From: Chryseobacterium gregarium DSM 19109
GTDB lineage: Bacteria > Bacteroidota > Bacteroidia > Flavobacteriales > Weeksellaceae
Length of the DNA stretch: 64,000 nucleotides
Direction of reading: 5' to 3'
NCBI RefSeq assembly: GCF_000430845.1
Contig: NZ_AUMU01000012.1
Location: 87,640-151,639 of the forward strand
Below, in pieces: positions 17,982 to 26,277 of this stretch. Position numbers and translations under genes: made by a program. The stretch's first letter is position 1, and every line of letters begins with the position of its first letter. Under the pieces are notes generated by a model, which searched no databases, had not been told where the DNA came from, and worked only from the letters and a program-made list of their open reading frames with translations.

Positions 17982-18650
17982 TTGCCACGATCACAACATT
18001 TTATCAACCAAATAAGAATTCCTGAAAATAACGACTGGGTCATCTTTATATTGCTGGGCTGTATCTTTCTTTATCTTTTTATGATGAACATCGTAGAAAG
18101 AGAAGCCAACCTGAAAGACTTCCTGCTTCAAAAATATTTTGACGCCAGTAACAACCTTCCGAGCTGGGTAATTACCTCCTGCATTATCTTTCTTATGCTG
18201 TCGGTTTTAATCTCACAATACATTCCTACAGTCCCTAAATATGTGGCCGACCTACAGATTCTGGGGTATCAGCTGAACAAATTCGGGTTCTGTTTGCTTG
18301 CCGTCATGCTTTTTTATCTCATAAAATCTGGACTTGGATTTTTATTTTTCCAAAGTATCGGTGACGGAAAAAAATGGACTATTTTTTACTTTACCTCTAC
18401 TAAATTTTATTTTATCCTGTCATTTTTGCTACTCATTCTATGTGTAACCCACTATTATTTCCCCATTGACAGAGATAAAATGTTTTTATATTATATAATA
18501 TTCTTTTCTTTCGTGTTCATTTTCAAGGTTTTTTTCTATTTATTTCACAGGAACAACATACTACCTGAAAAATGGTATTATAAATTTTTGTATATTTGCA
18601 CCCTCCAAATAGCACCTCTTTTGCTGCTTTGGAAATTATTATTTTTTTAA
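17982..18650 (+). CDS. DUF4271 multi-pass membrane protein
   Basis: About 222 residues with some seven membrane segments (from DWVIFILLGCIFLYLFMM to APLLLLWKLLFF). The layout and the conserved EN-DW near the N-terminus match DUF4271, a Bacteroidota family of unknown function often next to hemD, as here. No ATG is available at the N-terminus. The frame opens with TTG at 17964, which lies inside a likely -7 element, so I prefer the TTG at 17982 (reading LPRSQHF). The start is uncertain. Confidence 0.75.
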   Translation: MPRSQHFINQIRIPENNDWVIFILLGCIFLYLFMMNIVEREANLKDFLLQKYFDASNNLPSWVITSCIIFLMLSVLISQYIPTVPKYVADLQILGYQLNKFGFCLLAVMLFYLIKSGLGFLFFQSIGDGKKWTIFYFTSTKFYFILSFLLLILCVTHYYFPIDRDKMFLYYIIFFSFVFIFKVFFYLFHRNNILPEKWYYKFLYICTLQIAPLLLLWKLLFF

Positions 18651-18658
18651 TAAAGTCA

Positions 18659-19402
18659 ATGATGAGAATAAAGTCTATTTTGGTATCTCAACCAGTCCCT
18701 AGCGAGTCATCTCCGTATCTGGATATTGCAAAGAAGGAAAAAATAAAGATTGATTTCCGTCCTTTCATCCATGTTGAAGGGGCTGATAACAAAGAACTTA
18801 GAACACAAAAAATTGATCTTACGCAATATACCGGGATTATTTTCACGAGTAAGAATGCGATAGACCATTATTTCAGGTTAGCTGAAGAGCTGCGTTTTGC
18901 AGTGCCTGATACGATGCGGTATATCTGTCAGTCTGAAGCTATTGCCAATTATCTTCAGAAACACATTGTGTACAGAAAAAGAAAGATCAGCTTTGGGGAA
19001 AAGAATTTCTCAGACCTGCTGCCTCTTTTTAAAAAGTTCCCGGGTGAAAAATACCTGCTGCCATCTTCGGATGTTTTAAGTCCGGATATTGTAAAAACTA
19101 TGGAAGCTTCCAATGTAGACTGGAAAAGGGCGATCATGTACAGAACAGTTTGCAGTGACCTGACGGATATCAACGTTAAGGATTATGACATGCTGATTTT
19201 CTTCAGCCCTCAAGGTATTAAATCATTACAGCAGAATTTCCCGGAATTCAAACAGGAAGAAACAAAAATCGGGGTATTCGGAACGACAACTTTAGCCGCA
19301 GCAGAAGATGCAGGTTTAAAAGTGAATCTGATGGCTCCTACAAAAGAAACCCCATCCATGACCATGGCACTGGAAAAATATATTAAGGCACTTCATAAGT
19401 AG
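18659..19402 (+). CDS. hemD: Uroporphyrinogen-III synthase-like protein
   Basis: About 247 residues starting at the paired ATGs at 18659/18662 (MMRIKSILVSQPVP). The two-lobed HemD pattern can be followed: FRPFIHVEG, GIIFTSKNAIDHYF, then AIMYRTVCSDL, DYDMLIFFSPQGIKSL and VFGTTTLAAAEDAGL. HemD closes hydroxymethylbilane into uroporphyrinogen III in haem synthesis. Sequence conservation in this family is low, so the assignment rests on pattern and on the DUF4271 neighbour. A terminator follows. Confidence 0.8.
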   Translation: MMRIKSILVSQPVPSESSPYLDIAKKEKIKIDFRPFIHVEGADNKELRTQKIDLTQYTGIIFTSKNAIDHYFRLAEELRFAVPDTMRYICQSEAIANYLQKHIVYRKRKISFGEKNFSDLLPLFKKFPGEKYLLPSSDVLSPDIVKTMEASNVDWKRAIMYRTVCSDLTDINVKDYDMLIFFSPQGIKSLQQNFPEFKQEETKIGVFGTTTLAAAEDAGLKVNLMAPTKETPSMTMALEKYIKALHK

Positions 19403-19423
19403 TTCTAATATAAAATATATAAC

Positions 19424-19458
19424 AGCCGTCTTTTCTACAGGAAAGATGGCTTTTTTTT
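19424..19458 (+). terminator. Terminator after hemD
   Basis: Eleven-pair stem including two G-T pairs (AGCCGTCTTTT / GAAAGATGGCT) followed by eight T. Confidence 0.75.
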
Positions 19459-19569
19459 AATTAAATTTGGCCAGAAATTAATATGGAATGAAACGTCACA
19501 AAAAGCTTCGATAAGATCAAGTGTTTATAAAGACGTTCAGCCCGGTCATCATAAAAAATCTAAATTCAG

Positions 19570-21621
19570 ATGAAAGCTCCACAAGCAAAAAAAATAGAAA
19601 AAGTACTGGAAATACATGGTGATAAAAGAGTTGACCCTTATTTCTGGCTCAATGAAAGAGAGAATCCCGACGTCATTAAATATCTGGAAGAGGAAAATGC
19701 CTATACGGATTTCATCATGAAAGATACAGAATCTTTTCAGGAAGAGCTCTTCGAAGAAATGAAAGCCCGCTATAAGAAAGATGATGAGTCTTTGCCTTAT
19801 TTCTTTAATGGATATTGGTACATCGTACGGTATGAAGAAGGAAAAGAATACCCTATATTCTGCAGAAAGCACCAGAGTTTAGAAAATGAAGAAGAAATCA
19901 TTCTCGATGTCAACGTATTGGCAGAAGGCGAAAGCTATTTTGAAGTGGGAAGCGTAGCGGTTGCTCCCAATAATGAACTGGCTTCTTTCTCATCAGACAA
20001 TGTAAGCCGGAGAATCTACAGCATTAATTTTAAAAATTTACGAACCGGAGAAATACTTCCTGATAAAATTGAAAATACGACCGGGAAGGCAGTCTGGGCC
20101 AATGACAATGAACATGTCTTCTACATCAGAAAAGATGAAAGCCTGCGCGCGTTCCAGGTATACAGGCACAGACTCGGGACTGATACTTCTGAAGACATCC
20201 TGATCTTCCATGAAGAGGATGATACTTTTGATGTAAATGTTTTCAAAACGAAATCAATGGAATACATTTTCATGGCAAGTTCAAGTACCATTTCTGATGA
20301 GCACCGTTTTATCCCTTCTGATAATGTTTTTGCAGACTGGACAATTATTCAGCCGAGAATTGATGACCTTGAATACTCGGTGGAGCATTATGAAGATGAA
20401 TTTTATATTATAACGAATGCGGATGATGCCTTTAATTTTAAGATCGTAAAGACTAAAATCAACAACTGCGGGATGGAAAACTGGGTAGACGTCATTCCTC
20501 ACCGGCCTGAAGTATTATTGGAAGGTTTTGAGATTTTTAAAAATTACCTGGTGCTGGAAGAACGGGAAGAAGGCTTATTGCAGATAAAAATTATCGATGA
20601 GAAAACCCAGGAATCGTATTACCTGCCATTTTCAGATCCTACCTATACCGCTTATATCGGGGTTAACCTGGAATTTGACACAGAAATTCTACGTTACGGA
20701 TATACCTCACTGACGCAGCCAAGTTCTACCTACGAATATAATATGAAGGAAAAAACCACCCAGCTCCTGAAACAGCAGGAAGTTTTAGGCGGAACATTCT
20801 TTCCGGAAAATTATGTTTCCGAAAGGATATGGGCAGAATCCAGAGACGGTGAGGCAAGAATCCCGATTTCGCTGATATATCATAAAGACACCAAAAAATC
20901 GGCAGATACGCCGCTACTTCTATACGGTTATGGAAGTTACGGGCATACGGTAGATGCAAGCTTCTCTAATGTGAGGCTGTCAATTTTGGACAGAGGATTC
21001 ATTTATGCCATTGCCCACATCAGAGGCGGGGAATATTTAGGCAGGGAGTGGTACGAAGACGGAAAAATGCTGTTTAAGAAAAATACATTCTTTGATTTTA
21101 TTGATGCCGGGAAATATCTGATCCAGGAAAACTACACTTCTTCAAAACACCTTTACGCGATGGGCGGGAGCGCGGGAGGATTGCTGGTAGGCGCCGTAAT
21201 GAATTATGAACCTTCTTTATTCAACGGTATCGTGGCACAGGTGCCTTTCGTAGATGTGGTTACTACCATGCTGGATGAAACCATCCCTCTGACCACCGGG
21301 GAATATGATGAATGGGGAAACCCGAATGATGAAGAATATTATCAGTATATGAAATCGTATTCGCCTTATGACAATATAGAAGCCAAGAGCTATCCGAATA
21401 TCCTAATCACCACCGGACTTCATGACTCCCAGGTCCAGTATTGGGAACCCGCAAAATGGACCGCAAAACTGAGAGAACTGAAAACGGATGACAATATTAT
21501 GGTTTTTAAAACAGACATGAGCGCCGGACATGGCGGGGCAAGCGGAAGATTTGAATCATTAAAGGAAGATGCACTGGAATATGCGTTTTTATTAAAATTA
21601 GAAAGCAGAAAAGATGACTAA
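19570..21621 (+). CDS. ptrB: Oligopeptidase B (prolyl oligopeptidase family S9A)
   Basis: A 683-residue serine peptidase that cuts short peptides after basic residues. The opening KRVDPYFWLNERENPDVIKYLEEENAY is the family N-terminus. Residues about 70-410 form the beta-propeller that excludes large substrates, and the rest is an alpha/beta hydrolase. The nucleophile is Ser534 in GGSAGG; Asp in TGLHDSQVQYWEP and His in SAGHGGASGRF complete the triad. There is no signal peptide, so it is cytoplasmic. It overlaps the next gene by eight bases. Confidence 0.95.
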   Translation: MKAPQAKKIEKVLEIHGDKRVDPYFWLNERENPDVIKYLEEENAYTDFIMKDTESFQEELFEEMKARYKKDDESLPYFFNGYWYIVRYEEGKEYPIFCRKHQSLENEEEIILDVNVLAEGESYFEVGSVAVAPNNELASFSSDNVSRRIYSINFKNLRTGEILPDKIENTTGKAVWANDNEHVFYIRKDESLRAFQVYRHRLGTDTSEDILIFHEEDDTFDVNVFKTKSMEYIFMASSSTISDEHRFIPSDNVFADWTIIQPRIDDLEYSVEHYEDEFYIITNADDAFNFKIVKTKINNCGMENWVDVIPHRPEVLLEGFEIFKNYLVLEEREEGLLQIKIIDEKTQESYYLPFSDPTYTAYIGVNLEFDTEILRYGYTSLTQPSSTYEYNMKEKTTQLLKQQEVLGGTFFPENYVSERIWAESRDGEARIPISLIYHKDTKKSADTPLLLYGYGSYGHTVDASFSNVRLSILDRGFIYAIAHIRGGEYLGREWYEDGKMLFKKNTFFDFIDAGKYLIQENYTSSKHLYAMGGSAGGLLVGAVMNYEPSLFNGIVAQVPFVDVVTTMLDETIPLTTGEYDEWGNPNDEEYYQYMKSYSPYDNIEAKSYPNILITTGLHDSQVQYWEPAKWTAKLRELKTDDNIMVFKTDMSAGHGGASGRFESLKEDALEYAFLLKLESRKDD

Positions 21622-21958
21622 CGACGCAGAATACTGGCAAAAAATACAACAGTTTTTTATTGAAAATTTTGATACTGAAAAAGATGCTCCGATTGAAACC
21701 TATTTATTTCTGATCGGATTACAGGAACTGGGCAGCGGACAGCAGAAATACACAAAAGACGATAAAGTCAATTTACTTCATATTGCAGTCTGCAGATTGC
21801 TGGAACCGTTCGGATATTATAAATTCTCACATTATGACGATGACGGATACCCTCATTTTGAAGAGAAGGAAAAACTCCCTGAACTCAGGCCCAATGAACA
21901 GCAGATTCTGATGAAAAAAGCCATCATCCAGTATTTTCAGGATGAAGAACTGATCTAA
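21614..21958 (+). CDS. Small conserved cytoplasmic protein, unknown function
   Basis: A 114-residue protein with no signal peptide or membrane segment. Its start overlaps the end of oligopeptidase B by eight bases, so it is co-transcribed and probably translationally coupled. Sequence features are helical segments and an aromatic/acidic middle (GYYKFSHYDDDGYPHFEE). I do not recognise a named family, but I have the impression that similar proteins are common in flavobacteria. A strong terminator follows. Confidence 0.75.
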   Translation: MTNDAEYWQKIQQFFIENFDTEKDAPIETYLFLIGLQELGSGQQKYTKDDKVNLLHIAVCRLLEPFGYYKFSHYDDDGYPHFEEKEKLPELRPNEQQILMKKAIIQYFQDEELI

Positions 21959-21963
21959 AAAAC

Positions 21964-22000
21964 AAAACCGGAAAGAGATAATATTATACTTTCCGGTTTT
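21964..22000. terminator. Bidirectional terminator
   Basis: Perfect 12-base stem AAAACCGGAAAG / CTTTCCGGTTTT with a 13-base AT-rich loop, between convergent genes. Confidence 0.85.
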
Positions 22001-22007
22001 TTATTGC

Positions 22008-22499
22008 TTAGCTGCCTGTTAAAAGTTCTTTTAATTGTTTCAGAGCAGTTGTAAATCCTTCCTCAAATCCCATGTCAACAATCTTTTTCATTTCTTCTTC
22101 AGACCGGAAGTGAATATTAACCGTTATTTTAGTGCCCTCTTCTACCCCCGTAAAGCCGACCAGCCATTTTACCTCGGGGAAATTTTCATCCAGATTTCCG
22201 CTTTCATCGCAGAAAGCATCGGTGGCATCAAAACTGCGGTGTTCAGTGATCTCACCATATTTCATCCGGGCATTATGTTTTTCTCCGTGCGGCCCCAGCA
22301 TAGCGTACTGCCAGACTCCGTCTGCATTGAAATCCTGGGCTACGGTTTCACATCTCCAGGGTTTAGGAGCCCACCACTGGTCCAGCAGAGCCGGTTGGGT
22401 AAAATAATTCCATACTTTGGATACATCAGGATGATATATAGCCATGACATATATACTGTTTGCATTAAAATCTTTTTTGAAAATAAGATCAGATTTCAT
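22008..22499 (-). CDS. SRPBCC / AHSA1-domain protein
   Basis: A 163-residue protein of the START-like AHSA1 group: the typical opening YHPDVSKVWNYFTQPALLDQWWAPKPW, then GEKHNARMKYGEITEHRSFDATDAFCDESGN, and the C-terminal helix GFEEGFTTALKQLKELL. These proteins bind hydrophobic ligands, and many are of unknown role. It stands alone between a terminator and a 200-base gap that precedes the histidine kinase gene. Confidence 0.88.
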   Translation of the reverse strand: MKSDLIFKKDFNANSIYVMAIYHPDVSKVWNYFTQPALLDQWWAPKPWRCETVAQDFNADGVWQYAMLGPHGEKHNARMKYGEITEHRSFDATDAFCDESGNLDENFPEVKWLVGFTGVEEGTKITVNIHFRSEEEMKKIVDMGFEEGFTTALKQLKELLTGS

Positions 22500-22701
22500 A
22501 TTGATTATTTATTGGGTGATGATTTCTTCTCCGGGATTGAAAAATTTCTCTATTAAAGATAACTAAAAGTTTAATAAATAAATGTTAAAAAACATTCTTT
22601 TAAGAAAAATCATACAATTTTATGCTTCATTTTTTGTTTAGCAAGTCATAAAATGATTAATTTTAACATTATCTTTCTTAAAAAATTATAAAAAACACTA
22701 C

Positions 22702-24249
22702 ATGAATAATAAATTCATTCCGATAATCTCGGTGTTTATGACAATTTCCCTGATTGTATTCGTAACACTGCAGTTTTATTGGCTGAAACGGTATTACGAA
22801 GCTTTGGATCAGGACTTTTCCTCCAAAGTTTATTCCGCTTTGGAAAATACTTCAAAAATTATAGGTGAAGTTGAAGTGGACAAGTACCTTAATACTGATA
22901 ATAAAAATTTCAGGAATAATATTCTTGCCAGCAGCAGCCAGCCATCTTTAACAGCCATTCAGCAGGTTACAGACTCCGGTACGCAGCGCCAGATTGTCTA
23001 TTCAAAAAATATTATCGAAAGAAACCAGCTTCCGCTTTCCCAGAAAGGAGATTCCTTAAAACTGACCACCTTGTATTCTGATGAAGCGGCCTATAAGATC
23101 AAAAGGGATACAACCAGCAGGGAGCTCCTTACCGCTGACCTTAACCGAGACATTGAAAACGGCGATTATGCAATGAAGGAATTTGTGAAGGTTAACGGCA
23201 ATAATTTACCCATCACCAAAAGGGTGGATGAAAAAATCCTGGACTCCGTGATTACAAAAGAGTTAAGGATCAGAGGAATTTCAGCAACATTCGGATATGG
23301 AATTACCGATAAAAGCAATAAACTGACCAGCGTGGTAAATAAGCTGTATAAAGATAAAAAAGACAACAGTACCTACAGTTATCCCCTTTTTACCGATTCC
23401 AAAGAAAGAACGCTCTATACACTGGCGCTGGTTTTCCCGAAAAAGGAATATTCACTCGCTATGAACAACTGGCCGATGCTTCTGGGAACCTTCCTCTCAC
23501 TGCTGACGATTCTGGGCATTTATATTATCTCCATTAATTATATGATGAGGCAGAAAAAGCTTGCGGAAGTAAAAACGGATTTTATCAATAATATGTCTCA
23601 CGAGTTCAAAACTCCGTTGGCTACGATTTCCGTGGCAACCGACTCATTAGCGAATGATAAGATTGCCACCAACCCAGATAAGGTTAAATACTATTCCGAA
23701 CTGATCAAACAGGAAAATTTAAGAATGAAGAAGCAGGTGGAAAACGTTCTGAATATGTCTAAGCTTGAAAGGAACGAAGTCCGGCTGTTTTTGAAAGAAG
23801 CCAACGTGAGAGAGCTGATCAGAAGGACCACAGAATCTTTCAACCTGATTATCCAGCAAAGAAACGGAACCCTCAAACAGGAATTCAACGCCACGAATTA
23901 TATCTTTAAAATCGATGAGTTCCATATTTCCAATATGTTGGTGAACCTGCTTGACAATGCTAATAAATATTCCCCGGAAGCTCCTGAAATTTCCATAAAA
24001 ACAAGTAATGAAGGACATTGGTACGTGATTGAAATTTCCGATAAAGGAATGGGGATGGAAACCCAGAACAAGACCAAGATTTTTGAAAAATTCTTCAGGG
24101 AAGAAGCCGGGAATATCCATAATGTGAAAGGACAGGGATTAGGCCTTTCTTATGTAAAAAAGATCGTAGAGCTTCATAAAGGGCTGATCATTGTAGATTC
24201 CCAAAAAGAACAGGGAAGTACGTTTACGATAAAACTGCCGATGAGTTAA
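22702..24249 (+). CDS. Membrane sensor histidine kinase
   Basis: A 515-residue two-component sensor. One membrane segment lies at residues 5-27 and a second at about 258-280, with a periplasmic sensory domain of about 225 residues of no recognised type between them. The HisKA phosphoacceptor is His300 in NNMSHEFKTPL. The ATPase domain has the N box (NMLVNLLDNANKYSP), G1 (EISDKGMGM), F box (IFEKFFRE) and G2 (GQGLGLSYV). The response regulator gene follows 106 bases later, and similar pairs in Bacteroidota are called RprX/RprY. The stimulus is unknown. Confidence 0.95.
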   Translation: MNNKFIPIISVFMTISLIVFVTLQFYWLKRYYEALDQDFSSKVYSALENTSKIIGEVEVDKYLNTDNKNFRNNILASSSQPSLTAIQQVTDSGTQRQIVYSKNIIERNQLPLSQKGDSLKLTTLYSDEAAYKIKRDTTSRELLTADLNRDIENGDYAMKEFVKVNGNNLPITKRVDEKILDSVITKELRIRGISATFGYGITDKSNKLTSVVNKLYKDKKDNSTYSYPLFTDSKERTLYTLALVFPKKEYSLAMNNWPMLLGTFLSLLTILGIYIISINYMMRQKKLAEVKTDFINNMSHEFKTPLATISVATDSLANDKIATNPDKVKYYSELIKQENLRMKKQVENVLNMSKLERNEVRLFLKEANVRELIRRTTESFNLIIQQRNGTLKQEFNATNYIFKIDEFHISNMLVNLLDNANKYSPEAPEISIKTSNEGHWYVIEISDKGMGMETQNKTKIFEKFFREEAGNIHNVKGQGLGLSYVKKIVELHKGLIIVDSQKEQGSTFTIKLPMS

Positions 24250-24355
24250 CTTGGCATTAGCATAAAAACGATTATACAACAGCAACCAAATAAACAAATA
24301 GAGAAGAAAAAGAGTGACCCGTTCATTCTAATTATTAATTTTTAACGAATAAATT

Positions 24356-25042
24356 ATGAGCAACAGAATATTATTAGTAGAAGACGACCAGAGTTTCGGT
24401 GCAGTACTGAAAGATTATTTATCCATCAATAATTTCGAAGTGACGCTCGCTGTAGACGGAGAACAGGGATTAAAGGAATTTACGGAGAATGAGTTCGATA
24501 TCTGTATTTTCGATGTCATGATGCCTAAAAAAGACGGCTTCTCGTTAGCCGAAGATGTTAAAAAAATCGACAAAAATACCCCGATCATTTTTCTTACGGC
24601 AAGAAATATGCGTGAAGATATATTAAAAGGCTACCAGCTGGGAGCTGACGACTACATCACCAAACCGTTTGATACCGAGTTGCTTTTATATAAAATCAAA
24701 GCGATCCTTCAGAGAAGTTCCACACTGGAAAATGAAGAGCAGGAACAGTTCAAGATCAGCAATATTTTCTTTGATTCCATGCTGAGACAGCTGAGGGTTG
24801 GAGATAACGAATATAAACTTTCTCCTAAAGAAAATGAACTTCTAAAACTGCTATGCATCCACAGAAACGACTTTATGCCGAGAGATTTAGCATTAAGAAA
24901 AATTTGGAAGAAAGAGAATTATTTCACGGCAAGAAGTATGGATGTATATATTGCCAAACTCCGTAAATTACTGAAAGACGATGAAGGCCTTGAAATCATC
25001 AATGTTCACGGAGAAGGATTCAGGCTTTTGGTGAAGAATTAA
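24356..25042 (+). CDS. OmpR-family response regulator
   Basis: A 228-residue DNA-binding regulator. The receiver domain has acidic residues at the start (LLVEDDQSF), phosphoacceptor Asp53 in FDVMMPKKDG, Thr in IIFLTARN and Lys in YITKPFD. The C-terminal winged helix is of the OmpR type (LSPKENELLKLLCIHRND, SMDVYIAKLRKLLKDD, INVHGEGFRLL). It is partner of the kinase just upstream. Its targets are not known; the metal-related genes immediately downstream are candidates by position only. Confidence 0.95.
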   Translation: MSNRILLVEDDQSFGAVLKDYLSINNFEVTLAVDGEQGLKEFTENEFDICIFDVMMPKKDGFSLAEDVKKIDKNTPIIFLTARNMREDILKGYQLGADDYITKPFDTELLLYKIKAILQRSSTLENEEQEQFKISNIFFDSMLRQLRVGDNEYKLSPKENELLKLLCIHRNDFMPRDLALRKIWKKENYFTARSMDVYIAKLRKLLKDDEGLEIINVHGEGFRLLVKN

Positions 25043-25123
25043 TATCGGAGACCATTTATTCTGATTACATAGAAACAAAAGATCTGAAAATAAGAATATA
25101 AGGCACATTGTCATGATAAATAT

Positions 25124-25162
25124 AAAATTAGCAAAGCAATTGAAAATGTTTTGCTAATTTTG
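25124..25162 (+). promoter_or_regulatory. Inverted repeat with -7 element before the His/Cys-repeat lipoprotein
   Basis: A perfect 12-base inverted repeat, AAAATTAGCAAA (25124-25135) and TTTGCTAATTTT (25150-25161), encloses 14 bases. The right arm contains a -7 element TAATTTTG (25155-25162) only six bases before the ATG. It could be an operator or a hairpin ending the response regulator transcript. Confidence 0.5.
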
Positions 25163-25168
25163 TTTTAT

Positions 25169-25819
25169 ATGAAGAATACCCTTTTAGGTTTAATCGCCTT
25201 ATCTATAGCAACAATCTCCTGCAAAAAAGATGAAAGAGCAACATATTTAACAGAAGAAGCCAGTGTTCAGCAGCCGGCCGTAGCAGTGAACAACACCTCT
25301 AAAACATCTCTTCTGGATCAGGCAGGTATACAGAGCGTACAGAATTCAGCTGCCGCTGCAGTAACGGCACCGGGAATGAATCCGCCTCACGGCCAGCCGG
25401 GCCACAGATGTGACATCCCTGTCGGACAACCTTTGAGTTCTGCTCCGGCACAAAATACATACCAGGGAGCTCAGAATGCCGCTGTAAACGCCAATCAGGG
25501 CCAGACGATACAGATCGATCCTAATTCCTTACAGCCCGGAAAATTTACAGTGGATAATAGTGGCAAAGCAGCCACCGTGAAAACGGCAAAAGGAATGAAT
25601 CCTCCGCACGGAGAACCTGGCCACCGATGTGATATCCCGGTAGGCCAGCCTCTGAACAGCAAACCGGCACCGGCAGCAGCTCAACACGCACAGACCGTAG
25701 CACAGAATATGCCTCCGGCATCCACACCGGCGCCTACAGGGGAAAAGCCGGCATTAAACCCGGCTCACGGGGAGCCCTGGCATAATTGTGCTGTAAAAGT
25801 TGGTGAAGCTTTGCCATAA
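25169..25819 (+). CDS. Lipoprotein with three NPPHGxPGHRCDIPVG repeats
   Basis: About 216 residues. The start at 25169 gives a lipoprotein signal (MKNTLLGLIALSIATISCKKDE, lipobox Cys18). Three copies of a motif close to NPPHGEPGHRCDIPVGQPL occur, each with two His and one Cys, the last degenerate (NPAHGEPWHNCAVKVGEAL) at the very C-terminus. The linkers are rich in Ala, Gln and Pro. No catalytic domain is visible. The spaced His/Cys repeats and the neighbouring HMA-containing receptor suggest metal binding on the periplasmic or outer surface; this is inference. Confidence 0.75.
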   Translation: MKNTLLGLIALSIATISCKKDERATYLTEEASVQQPAVAVNNTSKTSLLDQAGIQSVQNSAAAAVTAPGMNPPHGQPGHRCDIPVGQPLSSAPAQNTYQGAQNAAVNANQGQTIQIDPNSLQPGKFTVDNSGKAATVKTAKGMNPPHGEPGHRCDIPVGQPLNSKPAPAAAQHAQTVAQNMPPASTPAPTGEKPALNPAHGEPWHNCAVKVGEALP

Positions 25820-25838
25820 ATTCCGTATTTTTGCAGCA

Positions 25839-26210
25839 GTGAAATTATTTCAGATCATAGCTATTGTTTTCTGTTTGGGGATTTTTTTGATTCCCAAAGA
25901 CAATTTCTATGCTCAGAATATTCAGGAAATCTGCTGTAAGGAGAACTCCGGAACAGACTGCTGCAAGAATGACCATCAAAAAGAACATTCAAAAAGCCAG
26001 CAGAAAGATCAGAAGCCGTCTTCCTGTAATAATGATACCTGCTGCTCTGTCTGTGTATTTTGCTTCACTTTTATTGAAGCTCCGTTTTCCAGAAGCCTGC
26101 AGCTGGAAATATCCTACTATAAAGCCAACAAAAATTTACATGATCAGTACGCTGATCCTTATCTTTCAGGCCGTTTAAAAGAAATCTGGCAACCGCCTAA
26201 AATAGGTTAA
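25839..26210 (+). CDS. Small cysteine-rich secreted protein
   Basis: About 123 residues from a GTG start at 25839, chosen because it gives a clean signal peptide (KLFQIIAIVFCLGIFLIPKDNFYAQ); the frame is open from 25800 without a better start. The mature part has many Cys residues, several in pairs (EICCKENSGTDCCKND, then SSCNNDTCCSVCVFCF), with His and Lys between, and ends in WQPPKIG. It resembles the small CC/PP proteins that sit beside copper-type TonB receptors in flavobacteria. It lies between the repeat lipoprotein and the receptor gene; a metal-related role is likely but unproven. Confidence 0.65.
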   Translation: MKLFQIIAIVFCLGIFLIPKDNFYAQNIQEICCKENSGTDCCKNDHQKEHSKSQQKDQKPSSCNNDTCCSVCVFCFTFIEAPFSRSLQLEISYYKANKNLHDQYADPYLSGRLKEIWQPPKIG

Positions 26211-26277
26211 TTCAAACAAACATTATGGTTCATTATACCTTAATGAACAGTTTTTATTAATCTAAATTTTAAACAAA

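Noticed and set aside
22035..22556. 173-codon forward frame opposite the AHSA1 gene
   Set aside because: Antisense to a clear AHSA1-domain gene with no recognisable motif of its own.
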